This document shows, piece after piece, positions 34,301 to 47,250 of a DNA stretch of 64,000 bases. The DNA comes from Amphiduros pacificus (taxonomy: Eukaryota > Annelida > Polychaeta > Phyllodocida > Hesionidae). The first letter of the stretch is position 1. Each line of letters begins with the position of its first letter. The notes under the pieces are model-generated. The model saw only the letters and a program-made list of their open reading frames with translations, made no database searches and had not been told where the DNA came from. The stretch spans positions 41,402,447 to 41,466,446 of the forward strand of contig OX439004.1 in NCBI GenBank assembly GCA_949316495.1. Direction: 5' to 3'. A program made the position numbers and the translations under genes.

Positions 34301-37300
34301 ACAAATATTTCAATCAAATCTAGCCAAATATTCCCCAAGGTTTTTATGCAGTTTCAAAACTGCTTTCTAAAGATTTTCTTTGATTGAATACGCATATCAA
34401 ATTAATATTATATTTATTAAACTAAGGCAAATATTTCAATCAAATTTAGCCAAATATTCCTAAAAGTTTTTATGCAGTTTCAAAATCTTGGGGCTGCCTT
34501 CTAAAGCTTTCTGAGTATACCTAATACTATAGGATGTCACAACATCACAAATGATCACAACACATTGGGAACAGTAAGTATGTGGTTATCAGTTCAATAT
34601 GGGCCATTACTTCATCATGGTGTGACAAGGGCATTATTAGCAATTGCAATATGCTTCAACATCGCGTTAATACTTACGCAGTTGAAAGATGCTTTATCAA
34701 ACAAAATATCAAACCTCAGATGTTGCAGCATATAACTGTACTGTGGTGTATATTTTGGATTGTATTAGACGTTTCAATTATACATGGAGAACTGTATGAT
34801 GGAACTGAAAGCATCCATTCAGTCCACCATATTCAAAACCAGGAATTAAAATTTGTCAAATTCTGACTGGGTTCCAATCAATCAAGGCAAGCAGGAAAAT
34901 AAATGTACAGGTAATTGGAATGAAGAGGTGTTGCCTTAAGCATGTTTTTTGGTGGAATACCTTCATGATTTATCAGTCTATATTACTGAAAGTAATACAA
35001 TACAAATCTATGGGCTGCATGGAATACAGGTGGGATGTTAATCATTTTATTTTTGTTTGAAAATATGGAATATGGTGCGAACCAAATGCACAAAATGCTA
35101 AAACTCTGTCCACTCGATGCCCACCTGAACTAGAGTGACAAATGTCCACTTATTGGTGAGACATTTACAACTTTCTTGGGAAGATAAATAAAAACAATTG
35201 CGTAAGGGTGATTTCAAAATATTCCATTCCGTAATTAGACTTATGACAAATTTATGAAGATGATGATGTAAGTAATTAATAAAGAAAAAAATTATTAAAT
35301 AAGTGTTAAATTAAATATGTTTTTGTCACGTTTTTTGTCATGTATTAATATCTATGATAATGCTCAAAACTATTATGAAAACACTGTTTTAATAGACTGA
35401 ATCATATCTTAACAAAAAACTGACCTCTGTTGATTAATGCACTGACATCCTGTTTAGTGCACGAGTCAGGCAAACAGACTCCCCATTGCAAACCTGGTAG
35501 TCCCATTTCCTGAAAATATTTGATCCATGCTTTCAGTTTGTTTTAATAATTAAATATGTAGATCTGTATATTTAAATACAATTGCCCTCATCAAAAGACT
35601 TACAAAGGATATTACGTCATAACTATATAATGAGCAGATGAAGTAAGCGAGAGAGGCAAGCGAGTGAGGAAAGTAAGAGCAGTGAGGGAGGTAAGTGAGA
35701 GAGGTAAGCAAGTAAGGTAAGCAAGCGACGTAAGCAATAGAGGTAGGTGGGTGAGGTAAGCAAGTGAGGTAAGTAAGTGAGGTAAGTGAGTGAGGTAAGC
35801 GAGTGAGGTAAATGAGAGAGGTAAGCAGGAGAGGTAAGGGAGTGAGGTAAGCAAGAAAGGTAAGCGGGTGAGGTAAGCGAGAGAGGTGAATGAGTGAGGT
35901 AAGCAAGAAAGGTAAGTGAGAAAGGTAAGCAAGTGAGGTAAGCGAGAGGTGAGTGAGTGAGGTAAGCAAGAGAGGTAAGTGAGAGAGGTAAGCAAGTGAG
36001 GTAAGTGAGTGAGAGGTAAGCGAGAGAGGTAAGCGAAAGTGGTAAGTGAGAGAGGTAAGCGAGTGAACTTACAAGGCCTTCCATACCAGTTGCTTTGGAC
36101 TGGTTCACAGGTGCGATGACACTTTTGAAATACTTTGCTGAGAAGAGTAAGGTGGAGTCATTGTCAGCCACAGGACCTTGTATGGTCATGCACTGGTCAT
36201 AGTTGCCCAGCCAGAATAGGTTGCCTAGTAACAGTCCACTCTCCAGCTTGCCTGTGGCATCCACCACTGCAAAACAATCCAAGCAAGATGCATTTCATTA
36301 GCATCTAATTGTCATATTTGCTTTTATAGAACTAATTCAATAAGGGGCTAATAGGCCAACAGATGTAAATATCATGAAAATATTGTCACATCAATTATGT
36401 GTCATAAAGGTTTATTAACTAAAGAGAACTAGATACTTTATGAAAAATTTCACAAATACTCTGCATTACATTGAAGTGTTGCAAGTTGTTCAATCTTCTC
36501 ACAAACTCAGCTGCCATTGCCCTGTGTTTGATATCATTCAAAATTTAAAATCCCCCAAGTTATAAATACTTGTCTTGCCCACCAAAATATCGCCCAATTC
36601 AAATTGACCAACATTAGGTTATAACTTGGGATCAGGTGTCTGGCTCAGAAAGTGACCAATCAGTACAGCTGCCAGTATAAAGCAGAATTTGTTGGAATGA
36701 TAACTTATTTTCTCAACAATCAGTTCACAGCCAGATTTTGGTGGATAGTCATGACTCTCGGCCGATCCTGTGAGCACCTTTTTATCTTTACAGGCAGGGA
36801 CTGATACCAATTAGAAGTCCTGTTAAAGAGGTATTGTAATAATCAGTGGTGTTATCAGTAATAGTAGACATGACTATAACCAGATTCCTTGGTTTGACAT
36901 GTACATTGCACTGCAATTGCTGTATTAAAAGGTTGGTATCTGACTTATAATCTCATGGCTGTGAAAAGGAAGTTCAGCAAACAGACGAACAGACGAACAA
37001 ACAAATGCAAACAAGACAGACAGGCAGATTACTAAGAGGTACTGGAAGTTACCTTAATTAGTTGAACGTGACATACAAGATTTATCTCCAAATTGATATT
37101 TTGAAATGTCAATTGACAAATTAAATATGAAAATTGAAATAGGGGGCTCTTCTATTGGATGTATTGTCATGAATATGAAGGAGATAAACATGGCTACCAA
37201 AGATAAAAAAGTGTGCACAGGATTGGCCATAAGTCATGACTATTCATACAATCTGGCTGTGAACTGATTGGTGAAAAATAATCAAGAATATTGTCCTATC

Positions 37301-40300
37301 ATGCAAGACTTAACCCCTAAGGGACTAGGCTATCTGAATTTTGTTGATTGGCTGGACTAAACCATTTTGGTCTGGACTAGTATATCCATATACTAAATTT
37401 ATAAAATTTATAACCATGGGTACTAAATTTGCTTAATGAAGTGCTGGGGTCAAAGTTCATGATCCAGTCAGTCTGACGTCATTATCATGATTACATTGTA
37501 ACAAGTTGCAGCCCTTCAGAATGTTACAAATGACGTCATCAAGCCAGAACAATGGGGACGTCAACGTCCCTCCCGTCCGTTGCCGGTGGTGGATGTTGCC
37601 GTCCTTCCCGTCCGTTAGGGGTTAAAGTGTGTCTGGAATGACATTGTTCCACTCACTGTACTTCTGCTCATATAGACACCCTGCCAATCTCTCCGACCAA
37701 TGATTAAATATAGTGGAGTTGTACAGTTCTGGTTCCGGTAAAGTTGTACAGTTCCGGTGTGTACTTTTCAATGGGGAAAAAAAACAACATGGAGATCAGC
37801 AATCGGCCTATGGCACAATACTAAACACTCCATGCCACCATCATAGGACTTAATTCTCTCTCATATCAGTCTCTGCCATCACTGATGAAATATTGCATCA
37901 AGATTGGACGCAAGTCATGATGACTACTCACAAAGTGTGGTAAAAGAATATGACCTGATCTTGATCAATTCTGATTGGATGATATTTTTGTGGCCAAGAT
38001 ATCTGACTCAGGAAAATTCAAATTTTCAAATGACATAAAATATACAGCAATGACAGCAGAGGTAGTAAGAGGAATGAACAGCTTGCAATACTACCGATGT
38101 TATGCAGAGTAAACACTCCACTCCTCATACCGTAAAACAACTTGTAGCTATAAACTTTGATAAACATTGATAAACATTGTATTTTATATTCTATATCATG
38201 AAGTACTATAATATAATCTTGTTTTTGCAATAATGAAAGGCCAAATGTTTGACATAGTGCAGTATATGTACTACATTTACAGAATGTGGAAATATGGAAC
38301 TTAAAACAAGATTCTGTGTACCCAGTGGTTGTGTATTTGCGCAATCCGGCTGAAGAGTTCAAAGTGTAGGACAAAATATGACCATTTAGTGCACTCTTTT
38401 GTCACATGATTTTCACCATGTAAACTGTTTAGCACACATGTCATCGCATGATCATGACCACAAAGTTCAGTAATAATAAATCAAATATATTTAGCACCTT
38501 AAAATAAAAAGTTAGAACAAAGAAAATTAAGGATTAAATCATGTTAAGTGCAAGGAGTCCATATTGGTTTTTATATCATAAAGGATTGTACAATGGCCAT
38601 TCCTGATTTGCAATAACATTTATATATTTATGGATATTCATATTGCACTGCATGTACTTTCATTCAACTGGGCAAAAATTACACCATTTAACATATGAAT
38701 ATAGAAAAATCAATTATTGTCCAATGTTGACATGAATCATTTGATAAATCATGTTCAAACAAAACTATTAGCAAATATTTGTTTCAGGGAGTGCTTCACA
38801 TGCTTTTCTTGGAAAGATTTTCTATAAATTTGGTTATAAATAGAAGCAAATGGTTTGTACAGTTATATCCACAATTCTCCTATTATTATCTATCACTATC
38901 TCTTCCAAGACTTTTGACATATTAGCAAGAAATATTTTTGGAAAAATTAGTTGCGAGTCAAAACTACCGACTAAAAATATTAAACAACAGATAAACACTG
39001 GCTGGCATATACATGTTCTGTCAGAAGTTTTAAAAGCACTTCAAAGATTGTGATGTTTTGTATTATGTGACTGATAGATATTGAACAAATGTAAATTTTC
39101 CTGATCAATGATCCGCCGGATTTTTGCCAAATATTTAACGCTGCCCCTTACCCCCTTAGAGAGTCCAGATCAACATCAACAATTCTGAATTGCAATGTTC
39201 ACCAATGATGTCGGTTTAAAGTTACATTAAATTATACAGAAAAAAGTAGAATTTTACTTTAGACATATATACATTCAAATGGTTATATTGTCCTGTGGCC
39301 TGCCTTTTTTCCCTGAACACATTATGTGTTGGACCCTATGTCCTATATAGCCACCTCCAAGGAACTCCACAGCATCCGTCAGGAAACAAAATTCAGTCAA
39401 TCCCAACATTTCCTATTTACTACATGACTCACACTTACATAAGGTGCCAAAGCAAATGAACTGATAGCATGTCAGGTTCAAACAAAATAGTGCTGACCTA
39501 TCTCGACCTTGTAAGGCACTAATCATGCTAATTGGTTGACCTGTCTGGCCTTGCAAACCTGCTCATTATCAGCTGAGATATATAATATCTGTGCAACTTT
39601 ATCATTTTCAGTCTTTTGCCTGTCGTTGGTTGTTCCACAGTACTGGAATCACAATGAACATTTCCAAACTCAGAAAGAAGTCTACATAATCATAACTTGC
39701 GACATGAAATTTGTCATCTAATATGTATCAATTTTTATTAGAATTTGTTTGTAACAGATGATACTTCTTGATATCCATAAGGCATTGGATATCAAAAATG
39801 GACTATCAGGCATTAATGTCTGAGTAATATTAGAGGAAATTACATATTCAAGAAAATACAGACATAAATTTGCATCTATTTATGTCAGAAAATGTTGTTT
39901 GTCTTCATTTTTCTTTTGTGAACTAATAGAATTCTTTTTCAATAGAATGTTATTAACATTCACTTAGTTATCTCACAGTTGAAATATATGTTCCTTGTCT
40001 GTCTGCACAGCTCAGTATTTCACTTCCTTTTATTTTGACATAATAATCTTTGAAAGATAATTATATCATATTCTAAGATATGATGACTAAATCTTCAAGT
40101 TCATGCATTGCCACATTTTAGAGTATTTGAACTATACTGCACAGTTCATATTTGTTTAATCCTTCTCAATATACATGTTCCTACAATGCTTCCTACCCCC
40201 ATCAATAGGGAGAACAAAAAATACACGCGTCCCTAGCATTGACAAGATTTTAATGAGATAAGATTTGAAGGAAGCCAATACACTAAGGACCAAAGCAGTT

Positions 40301-43300
40301 CAATATAATTTTTTTTATAAGTAGTTTAAGGGAATAAGACGTGGCAAAGTTGATAAGATGTCGGTCTCCCATGCTAAGAGTCCAGAGTTTAAATCCTAGT
40401 TGGGACAAATAAATTCTTCATGCTGAAGATGTAATCTTCATATTGGGTTTTTATTTCAGACATATGCATGTCAGAACATATAGAATTGTCTTTTTTTGCA
40501 AATGCAGAAATAAATTGACTTTATATAGAAAGCAATTATAATTGGTGCTGCTCTATCAGTTTTTGGCTGATTTACATCACTGACAGCTAAACAATTAAGT
40601 ATTGGGCCCCTCTCCTCTAATATGTAAGTCTGATGTTCAATATATATTTAAAATTAAAAACAGAGGAAAGAAACCTGATGCACAATGTATTTGAATGGGT
40701 GTCCAATGATGTGAGCCTGACATGTAAATCTTGGCTGAAAGAAAACTACAGATATCACTTTGTCAGATTATGTAATGAAACATGTAACTGATAGATATGC
40801 CCACTGTATCACACAAACTATCAACTGATATAATGTTATGGTTGGTTATATATTGATTGACATGGACCAAAATGCACCAAATTAACATGCATTAGCCCTA
40901 GCAGTTGTATGTTTTATATTTCCAATGGAATATTAATAGTGGTTTAGAAAAAAATTGTGATAAATTCCAGAAACTTCAGCTATATTTATGACTAATATAA
41001 CATTTTGACAGTTCATCTGACAGTTCTTTGCTCTCCTTAACAGATCCTGGGTTTATATTTCAGGTTCTGCAAATAAAAGACAGATCTGACTTTTCTAGTC
41101 AGTCCTGGACACTACACACATTACAAGCTTCTTTTCTGCAGCAAACAATTCACACCTAAGTCAGATATTTTGTCACATTTTATAACATGGCCAATTGGTG
41201 TTATTTTTTTTTAGATCAAGAGGCAACAGAGAATTTTTTCTGACAAGCTTTGCATCTGATGCTAAATTGAAGGTAACATGGCTTCTTTTAAACCTGACTC
41301 CAATGATGGACATGAAGGGTATTAACGTCCCCATTGTTCTAGTCATATGACATCATTTTATGACATTCTCTATGGCTGACGCTTCTTGCAATGATACTAG
41401 TAATCATGTCTGATAGAATAGATTATGAACTTTTGATCCCAGTACTTTGTCGATCATATTGAATAGTTATAAATCATATTAATTTAATATGAAGATACAT
41501 TAAGAAAATAAAAATGGTTTCCGACATGCAGTAGTTTCTGAGGTAGTTATCAACAAGGTCTTGTCACAAATTTTGTTATAAGTTATAATTCATGTTCTGT
41601 GACCAAGTACTTGCTAACCAAAGCATGCAATATGATTTTGTGTTAACCCCTAACTGACGGGAAGGACGTCAACATCCACCACCGACAACAGATGGGAAGG
41701 ATGTTCTTGTCCCCATTGTTCTGCCTTAGTGACTTCATTTTGTAACATTCTAAAGGGCTGCAATTTATTACAATATATTCACAATAAAACTTGGATCATG
41801 AATTTTTAACCCCAGAACTCTGTTGAGCATATTGAATAACCATGGTTATAAATTGTATTAATTTAGTATGCAGATATACCAATCCTGAAAAAAAAGTTAG
41901 TCCAGCCAACCAACAAAATGATAATAGGTCAGAATGTTATACCCATAATCATCGTCAAAATAGACTTGAAATCCAGTTTTTCCAGACACACCACGCACTG
42001 CCCATAATATTTTAATCATAACTCTTGTAGAACTCCTTTTCCGGCAACAGGTTTTCAACAAGTCATGCATTTCTCTCCTAAACAACAAATGCAAGCCTTG
42101 TCAGAAAAATTTCTTGGTTTTTTCTTGATCTCTGCATCGTTTGCATTGTTTACGAGTTTGGGCAATCATGTGAAAGTGGGTCAGTTTAATTATAGGAGCG
42201 ACAGGAACAATCAGAGGCTCCACAACATTGTGGTGCTTCTGACATCATATGATGTTTCTCCCTTTGCGTATCCATGACGTCATCACTTGGACTCTTCTAA
42301 ATGCCATCTCACATTGTCAAGTTTGATATCGGGTAAAAAACTGAAGTAAAAACAGTACACTATACACAGATTTGTATTTATAGACATTATGACTGAGAAA
42401 GATAGTGGCATGGGTCAGAACTGCAACGGTCAATCACCGAAGGTTGAGATCATGTAGTAGGGAAACTTCAATATGATGGGTAGTGCATGGTGTTTCGAGA
42501 AACAGTGGATTTCAAGTTTATTTTGCTGATGACTTTGGGTATAGGGGTCAATCATGTAATTCCTGAAAAAATTGATTCATTCTCTTCAATCTAGATTTCT
42601 CTACATATGAAAAGTTATGGGGTTAACCCCTAACGGACGGGAAGGAAGGCAACGTCCACCACCGGTAACGGACGGGAGGGACGTTGACGTCCCCATTGTT
42701 CTGGCTTGATGACGTCATTTGTAACATTCTGAAGGGCTGCAACTTGTTACAATGTAATCATGATAATGACGTCAGACTGACTGGATCATGAACTTTTGAC
42801 CCCAGCACTTTATTAAGCATATTGAATAACCATGGTTGTAAATTTTATTAATTTAGTATGTAGATACACTAGTCCAGAAAGAAATTGGTTAGTCCTGCCA
42901 ATCAACAAAATTAAGATAGCCTAGTCCCTAAAGGGTTAAATATGATGGGCAGTGTGTGATATTTCTCAAAACAGTGGATTTCAAGTCCATATTGCTGATG
43001 TATTGGCGTTAAGAACTGTCAGATTTGTTTAGAACTTTATTCCTGTCAGATTAGTTTTCTGTCACTACAGGCATTACCACATCAGTCACAGTCTACTTCA
43101 TCAATGCCAATGGAAACTCACAGCTGACAATTACCACTTACTTTGATTTGCCCACATCTTTCCCAAAATGATGCCATCGAGTATAGATGAGGTATGGTTG
43201 AGACATGACTGCGACACAGAACTATCGATAAACACACTGGTCAGCTGTGACTTCAATTGTGAAGAAAATTCCTGGGAAACCACGATTTTGCTGGTCACGT

Positions 43301-43454
43301 CAAACACCTCGGAGAATGACAGTTCTGCATTGTCAGTGCTGATGTATGTTTGGGCCTTTGACAACAACTCAGCTTTGCCGTTGGGTTCTGCGACGTTCTG
43401 GCATAATACTGTGGCGATCGAACCGATCACAATAATTAAACTTGCAAATCCCAT
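28330..43454 (-). CDS. NRF-6-type membrane acyltransferase, gene B
   Basis: The coding exons, 5' to 3' on the - strand, are 43142-43454, 36073-36266, 35425-35509, 34089-34176, 32548-32771, 31900-32067, 31600-31693, 31412-31510, 30924-31086, 30728-30807, 30418-30555, 29683-29800, 29290-29476, 28849-28991 and 28330-28449. All junctions keep phase, and the total is 2214 nt (737 aa). The start MGFASLIIVIG opens a signal peptide. The NRF domain includes SGLLLGNLFWLGNYDQC and WGVCLPDSC. A membrane anchor (VILSLLGVVLLVG) and a loop follow, then the acyltransferase-3 domain: GLRFISMTWVILGH keeps the R-x10-H motif, followed by WWANLIYLNN, PWCRIGPYMIGILLGYI, SRLTYVAYLIHP and EAPFIGLEKVIF near the end. 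This is a complete, probably active member; its acyl substrate is unknown. Confidence 0.92.
30061..30417. repeat. 32-33 bp minisatellite starting at a gene B splice donor
   Basis: About eleven units contain CCCAAGGCCCTTATTTGG and GTGACCTTACATA. On the - strand each unit contains the donor sequence GTATGTAAGGTC that ends the exon 30418-30555. The array runs directly from that junction into the intron. The + strand PRPLFGCDLTY frame is an artefact. Confidence 0.93.
32880..33540. repeat. Degenerate minisatellite (CACACTGCAATGTATATATC)
   Basis: Around twenty-five units of variable length (about 19-37 bp) combine ACAATGACACACTGCAATGT with an optional GTGCCACATCA segment. They lie in a gene B intron. 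Open frames on both strands are artefacts. Confidence 0.93.
33664..33722. repeat. 22-bp triplication
   Basis: AAATATTTGGTCTGATCAAT occurs almost three times in a row within a gene B intron. Confidence 0.85.
34241..34504. repeat. 132-bp tandem dimer
   Basis: Two adjacent copies begin near GATTTTCTTTGATTGAATA and end in TTTTTATGCAGTTTCAAAA plus a short tail. They differ by a few substitutions and a small insertion. Confidence 0.85.
35640..36070. repeat. Short degenerate minisatellite (GTAAGCGAGAGAG)
   Basis: Units of 8-14 bp such as GTAAGTGAGTGAG and GTAAGCAAGAAAG repeat about forty times. The array abuts the donor of the gene B exon 36073-36266. Long - strand frames (SLTYLTCLPHSLTS) come from the repeat. 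Confidence 0.92.
36560..36820 (-). repeat. Dispersed repeat family member (reverse)
   Basis: The reverse complement aligns with 16140-16330. Shared phrases include AAATCTGGCTGTGAACTGAT, TATACTGGCAGCTGTACTG, GAGCCAGACACCTGAT and ACCTAATGTTGGTCAATTT. Confidence 0.5.
37314..37621 (-). mobile_element. piggyBac-like MITE with TTAA target duplication
   Basis: This 308-bp element lies between TTAA (37310-37313) and TTAA (37622-37625). The ends are inverted: CCCCTAAGGGAC on the left and, read from the right, CCCCTAACGGAC. TTAA flanks with termini starting CCC fit the piggyBac superfamily. It has no coding capacity. It inserted into the dispersed repeat covering about 37170-37300. Confidence 0.8.
37800..38112 (+). 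repeat. Dispersed repeat family member
   Basis: It shares GGACGCAAGTCATGATGACTA, TTCTGATTGGATGATATTTTT and GACAGCAGAGGTAGTAAGAG with the copy at 16005-16470. Confidence 0.45.
41320..41505 (+). mobile_element. Diverged fragment of the TTAA MITE
   Basis: TTAACGTCCCCATTGTTCTA begins a diverged match to the middle and right of the MITE at 42627-42935, without the GACGGGA left end. Confidence 0.55.
41647..41937 (+). mobile_element. TTAA MITE, copy with decayed right end
   Basis: It follows TTAA at 41643-41646 and starts CCCCTAACTGACGGGAAGG. The body is homologous to 42627-42935, and the last ~30 bp are lost or unrecognisable. Confidence 0.75.
42627..42935 (+). mobile_element. piggyBac-like MITE, near-intact copy
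   Basis: This 309-bp element lies between TTAA (42623-42626) and TTAA (42936-42939). The left end is CCCCTAACGGACGGGAAGG; the right end, read inward, is CCCTTTAGGGACTAGG. It is close to an inverted copy of 37314-37621. It has several GACGTC/GACGTCA motifs near the left end and no open frame. Confidence 0.82.
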
Positions 43455-43884
43455 TTAATAAATCCAGTGTGTTTATCGCTAGTCTAAAATTCATCAACAC
43501 AAATCGATGAAGGAATCTGTACGTCTCTTCCCAGGTTCTTTGAATGGATGATCAAGTGTCACATGTCACTTGTGCACCTGGAACATTCACGACAGCTCTG
43601 CCAATCAGCCCATTCAAAATACTATCAGTTTGCCCAAATTCTCTCAACAGATGGCACTGATCCTGGTGATAAGTGGCGGGAAATGCTACCAAAATATCTC
43701 GCCTATCTGATCTGCAAAATACCTGATATTTACCCTATAGATTTCTTTGAAAAATATATATTTTATACTTTTATATATCTATTGACATAATAAACTGGTT
43801 GGTATCTGCCAGCTGGTGAAAAATTAAGTCATCATCACAATTCTGATCCAATTATGATTATTTAAATGGCAGATTTTATGACAC

Positions 43885-44010
43885 AAGCCAACTGTATAAT
43901 AAAATAAGCCAACTGTATAATAAAATAAGCCAACTGTATAATAAAATAAGCCAACTGTATAATAAAATAAGCCAACTGTATAATAAAATAAGCCAACTGT
44001 ATAATAAAAT
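43885..44010. repeat. 21-bp minisatellite, six units
   Basis: Six nearly identical copies of AAGCCAACTGTATAATAAAAT. As 21 is a multiple of 3, one frame (AYFIIQL) stays open, but nothing else supports coding. Confidence 0.95.
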
Positions 44011-47000
44011 AATTTCCTGGTGTTTGGTAAAGGACAACAAACAATTAATATCAGATTATCTCAGCCAGTTAATTTTTCCATTTCCGAAAATGCCAATTAG
44101 TTGCCACTCAGCAGCTAGCTGGGAAACTTTTCCAGCTGGCAATATAAATTTTGTCTTAAATTGCCTGATAAAATACAGTCAAGGTGGAATTTCTCTGAAC
44201 AAATCTGGCTGGTATAAGATGAAAGACTTTAGGAGATCTTAAAAACATGGTTTCTGCTATCATAACATATTTGTGCACTATTGTGAGTGATTGTGAGTAT
44301 GTTTCAATAAAATATGCAGAACAAATCCTTCAATTGAAGTGCAATTAACAGACTGCAGCACAGAGTAAAACAGACGGTTACCGTAATTTGCTCAGATATC
44401 AACCTGTGAAATGTATATACATGTAGTATTAAAGAATGTAGCTGTCACCATGTATATTATTGTTGAATCCACAGATTATTACAGTACTTTTTGTAATATT
44501 AGTCAAAAGGTATCTAGTGGAGGTGAAATTTGATTATCACAATCGATATAAGATACACTGCAAATTGGTGAGATGAGAGTTGGCAACCAAATCAATGATT
44601 ATATTGCATAGAAAACACATGGTTTGGGGGACACAACACAATTATGAGGAACTGGCCCTTTTTCCAACAATCCATAATATTTTAATAATAATTTGTAGGA
44701 TTGTAGCTTTATGGTTAAATTTATGTAATTAAGTCATACAATGTAGATGATAAATTTCATATATGTTTATCTGTTACTCTCAGGAACGGCTGATGACTCA
44801 TGGTGATATATCTTTGGTCATGGCACCCACTCCCTACATAACTAGCCCTTTCTTTGGGATTTTTTACTGCAATCTTTAATCTACATTTTTATGAGACATG
44901 GCTGCCAAAATAAACAAGAGGAAAATTCACTGCTCTTCAAGATCCTCCAGTTTATCCTTCTTAAGTGGGTTAGAATCAAAATATGAGGCAACAAATACCT
45001 CGTAAAACATATGTTGTAGTGCATAAATAATATGACCATTTATATAATACAGGGCATGGATTATATCAATGGTACAAAGATAGAAATATGGAATAGGTCA
45101 CATTTGATTCAACTCTTGATTCTTACACTTTACCAGTCAGGGAATTTTGAAGGGTCTTGAAAGAGATTTCTCAAGAGATAGACATCTCATTGAATTTTGT
45201 GGGAAACTGCCATGACAATGCCAAACATATTTCCCATGACTTCATTTAACAGCACTATTTAAAGCAAATTTGTATCTATAATCCTGAAACAAAAGTTGCA
45301 AGAAATTAAAGTTACAGTTAATCTGAAAGCAAAGGTTACTTTTGACACAATTTTCGTTTTAATCTATAGTAAAATTGCTGATGACTGTGCTGCTAGCGAC
45401 CTTTGCTTTTAACAACAATTTACAATGTATATATTTATTTGTGCAAAATTCGTTTTCAAGTAAACACTACCTAAAACATAGAGATGTTACATGTTCATGA
45501 TGATTTTAACGTGCATGGTCCATACTCAATAAGATTAAAAAAAGGTTTTGGTCATACTTATATAACACTTCAGAGTACTAGTACATGTTTGTACAATATA
45601 ACCTTTGTGCTTGTTCACAGCAGCTTTTAGATAAGGGACGGACCATTTTTCATTCAGGAGGGGTGGAGGAAAGTTGAAAAAAATATCGGTGAAACCACTT
45701 GATGGGGGAAAAACTGGGAATGAAAACCTTCAGGAAAAAATAAATCGAGACTCACATCTGCAGAAAAAAAAATATTTGGAGGGTATACATAGAATTTGTA
45801 GAAAAGAATTTGAAAGGGACAAGTAATATAATATAATGTGTCAAAAGCATGTTTAAGGAAGCCAGCTTTGACTTTTCATAAACTGGATTTTTTTTACTCT
45901 ACATCAAGTCAATATCAGTTCCCATTGTTCTCATCAAAGGTGTGATAACTAAACTCTCTGCTCTCCACGTCTTGTTAACAACTCTGGGCTCTTCCACAGT
46001 GTAAGCTGGTTATTTCATACAGCATGGCCAATCCCTGCCACAAATGTGACTGGGGTATTAGCAATTAACTTGATGATAATGAGAGAAAGTTCACAAAAAT
46101 CCATAACCATGTCATTTAATCGCAGGGTCCTCAACACAATATGTTATGTCAATTGTCTATGGATGGTCTAGTTTTCTTTGATAAATGACAACCGATTTAC
46201 TCAAAAATAGGAGTGTGTATATAACATGATGCCCCAAATTGATGTTATTTTGCTTGAAAAGGCCAATTTCCAATAATAGGACGAGTTGGTTTTTCTCAAG
46301 ACATCAGCACTGCTGCCATTCAAGTTTGGTGTAAAACGTAAATACGTAGTGTCAGGGATCCATCATTGCACAATAAGTTTGGGTCATTTTTTGTCCTATT
46401 TTCTAGTAAATACGGTACTTAAAATAGTTGTCTAATTATACAACAGTGTAAATAAAGGATTATATCATTTTCTAATGAATCTGACATCCATGAACAAACA
46501 TATGAATATAATAATTAGGATGTGTACACCAAAGAAAAATTAGTGGCCCAAAAAATAAGGAGAAATGTTTTGGTTCAGGAAAATACACTAAGAATGGTCA
46601 AGCCCAGAAAAAATAATGAGCAAATTTATTTTCCTCTACCTATGACCTTGAATGAAGAATAACAATAATCTCTCAAAGATATCTACACATAACTGAAAAT
46701 AATCCTTCCTCATCCCAGAACATTACCAGTTTTGACCAGTGATTTGCCAAACTTATGAAAAACAGCCCAATGAAAAATGTACTTCAAACACACAAGCTCA
46801 TATAACCCACTCTACCTAAATTGATTCCTGAAAGACACAACTTTAGGACAAGAGTTTTCTTATATCTATATTCCTAATGAAATCTTAACTTGATGCTAAA
46901 GAGTAGTAAATATTGCCATAACATGAAATAAACTAATCAAGATCAATTTTTAATGTTTTTATAACTTTTTTAATACATTTTAAAAAAACACTTTTTATAC

Positions 47001-47207
47001 ATTTTTATACTGATTTTGGACTGAAAACGATAAATGTTATGATGTTACATTTGAAAAAGAAATCCATACTTTCACAAATATCATAAATGTACTACCACAG
47101 GACTAATATATAAATAATGCAGTGGTACCATAGATTGCAAGTAAAAATATATATTTTATGTTCTCTAAATGTGTTGTTGGATTCAAACCAGAGATCTCTT
47201 GTTAAAT

Positions 47208-47250
47208 GACCATTTTAATAACTGTTATGATAACAGTTATTAAAATGGTC
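47208..47250. repeat. Perfect 43-nt palindrome (21-nt arms, 1-nt centre)
   Basis: The left arm GACCATTTTAATAACTGTTA-T is followed by a single G and its exact reverse complement. It would form a long hairpin in DNA or RNA. No flanking duplication is evident. Confidence 0.95.

Noticed and set aside
35550-36070. Three Leu/Thr/Ser-rich - strand frames resembling repeated membrane protein
   Set aside because: They come from the short GTAAG minisatellite. Only the part from 36073 on is a real exon.
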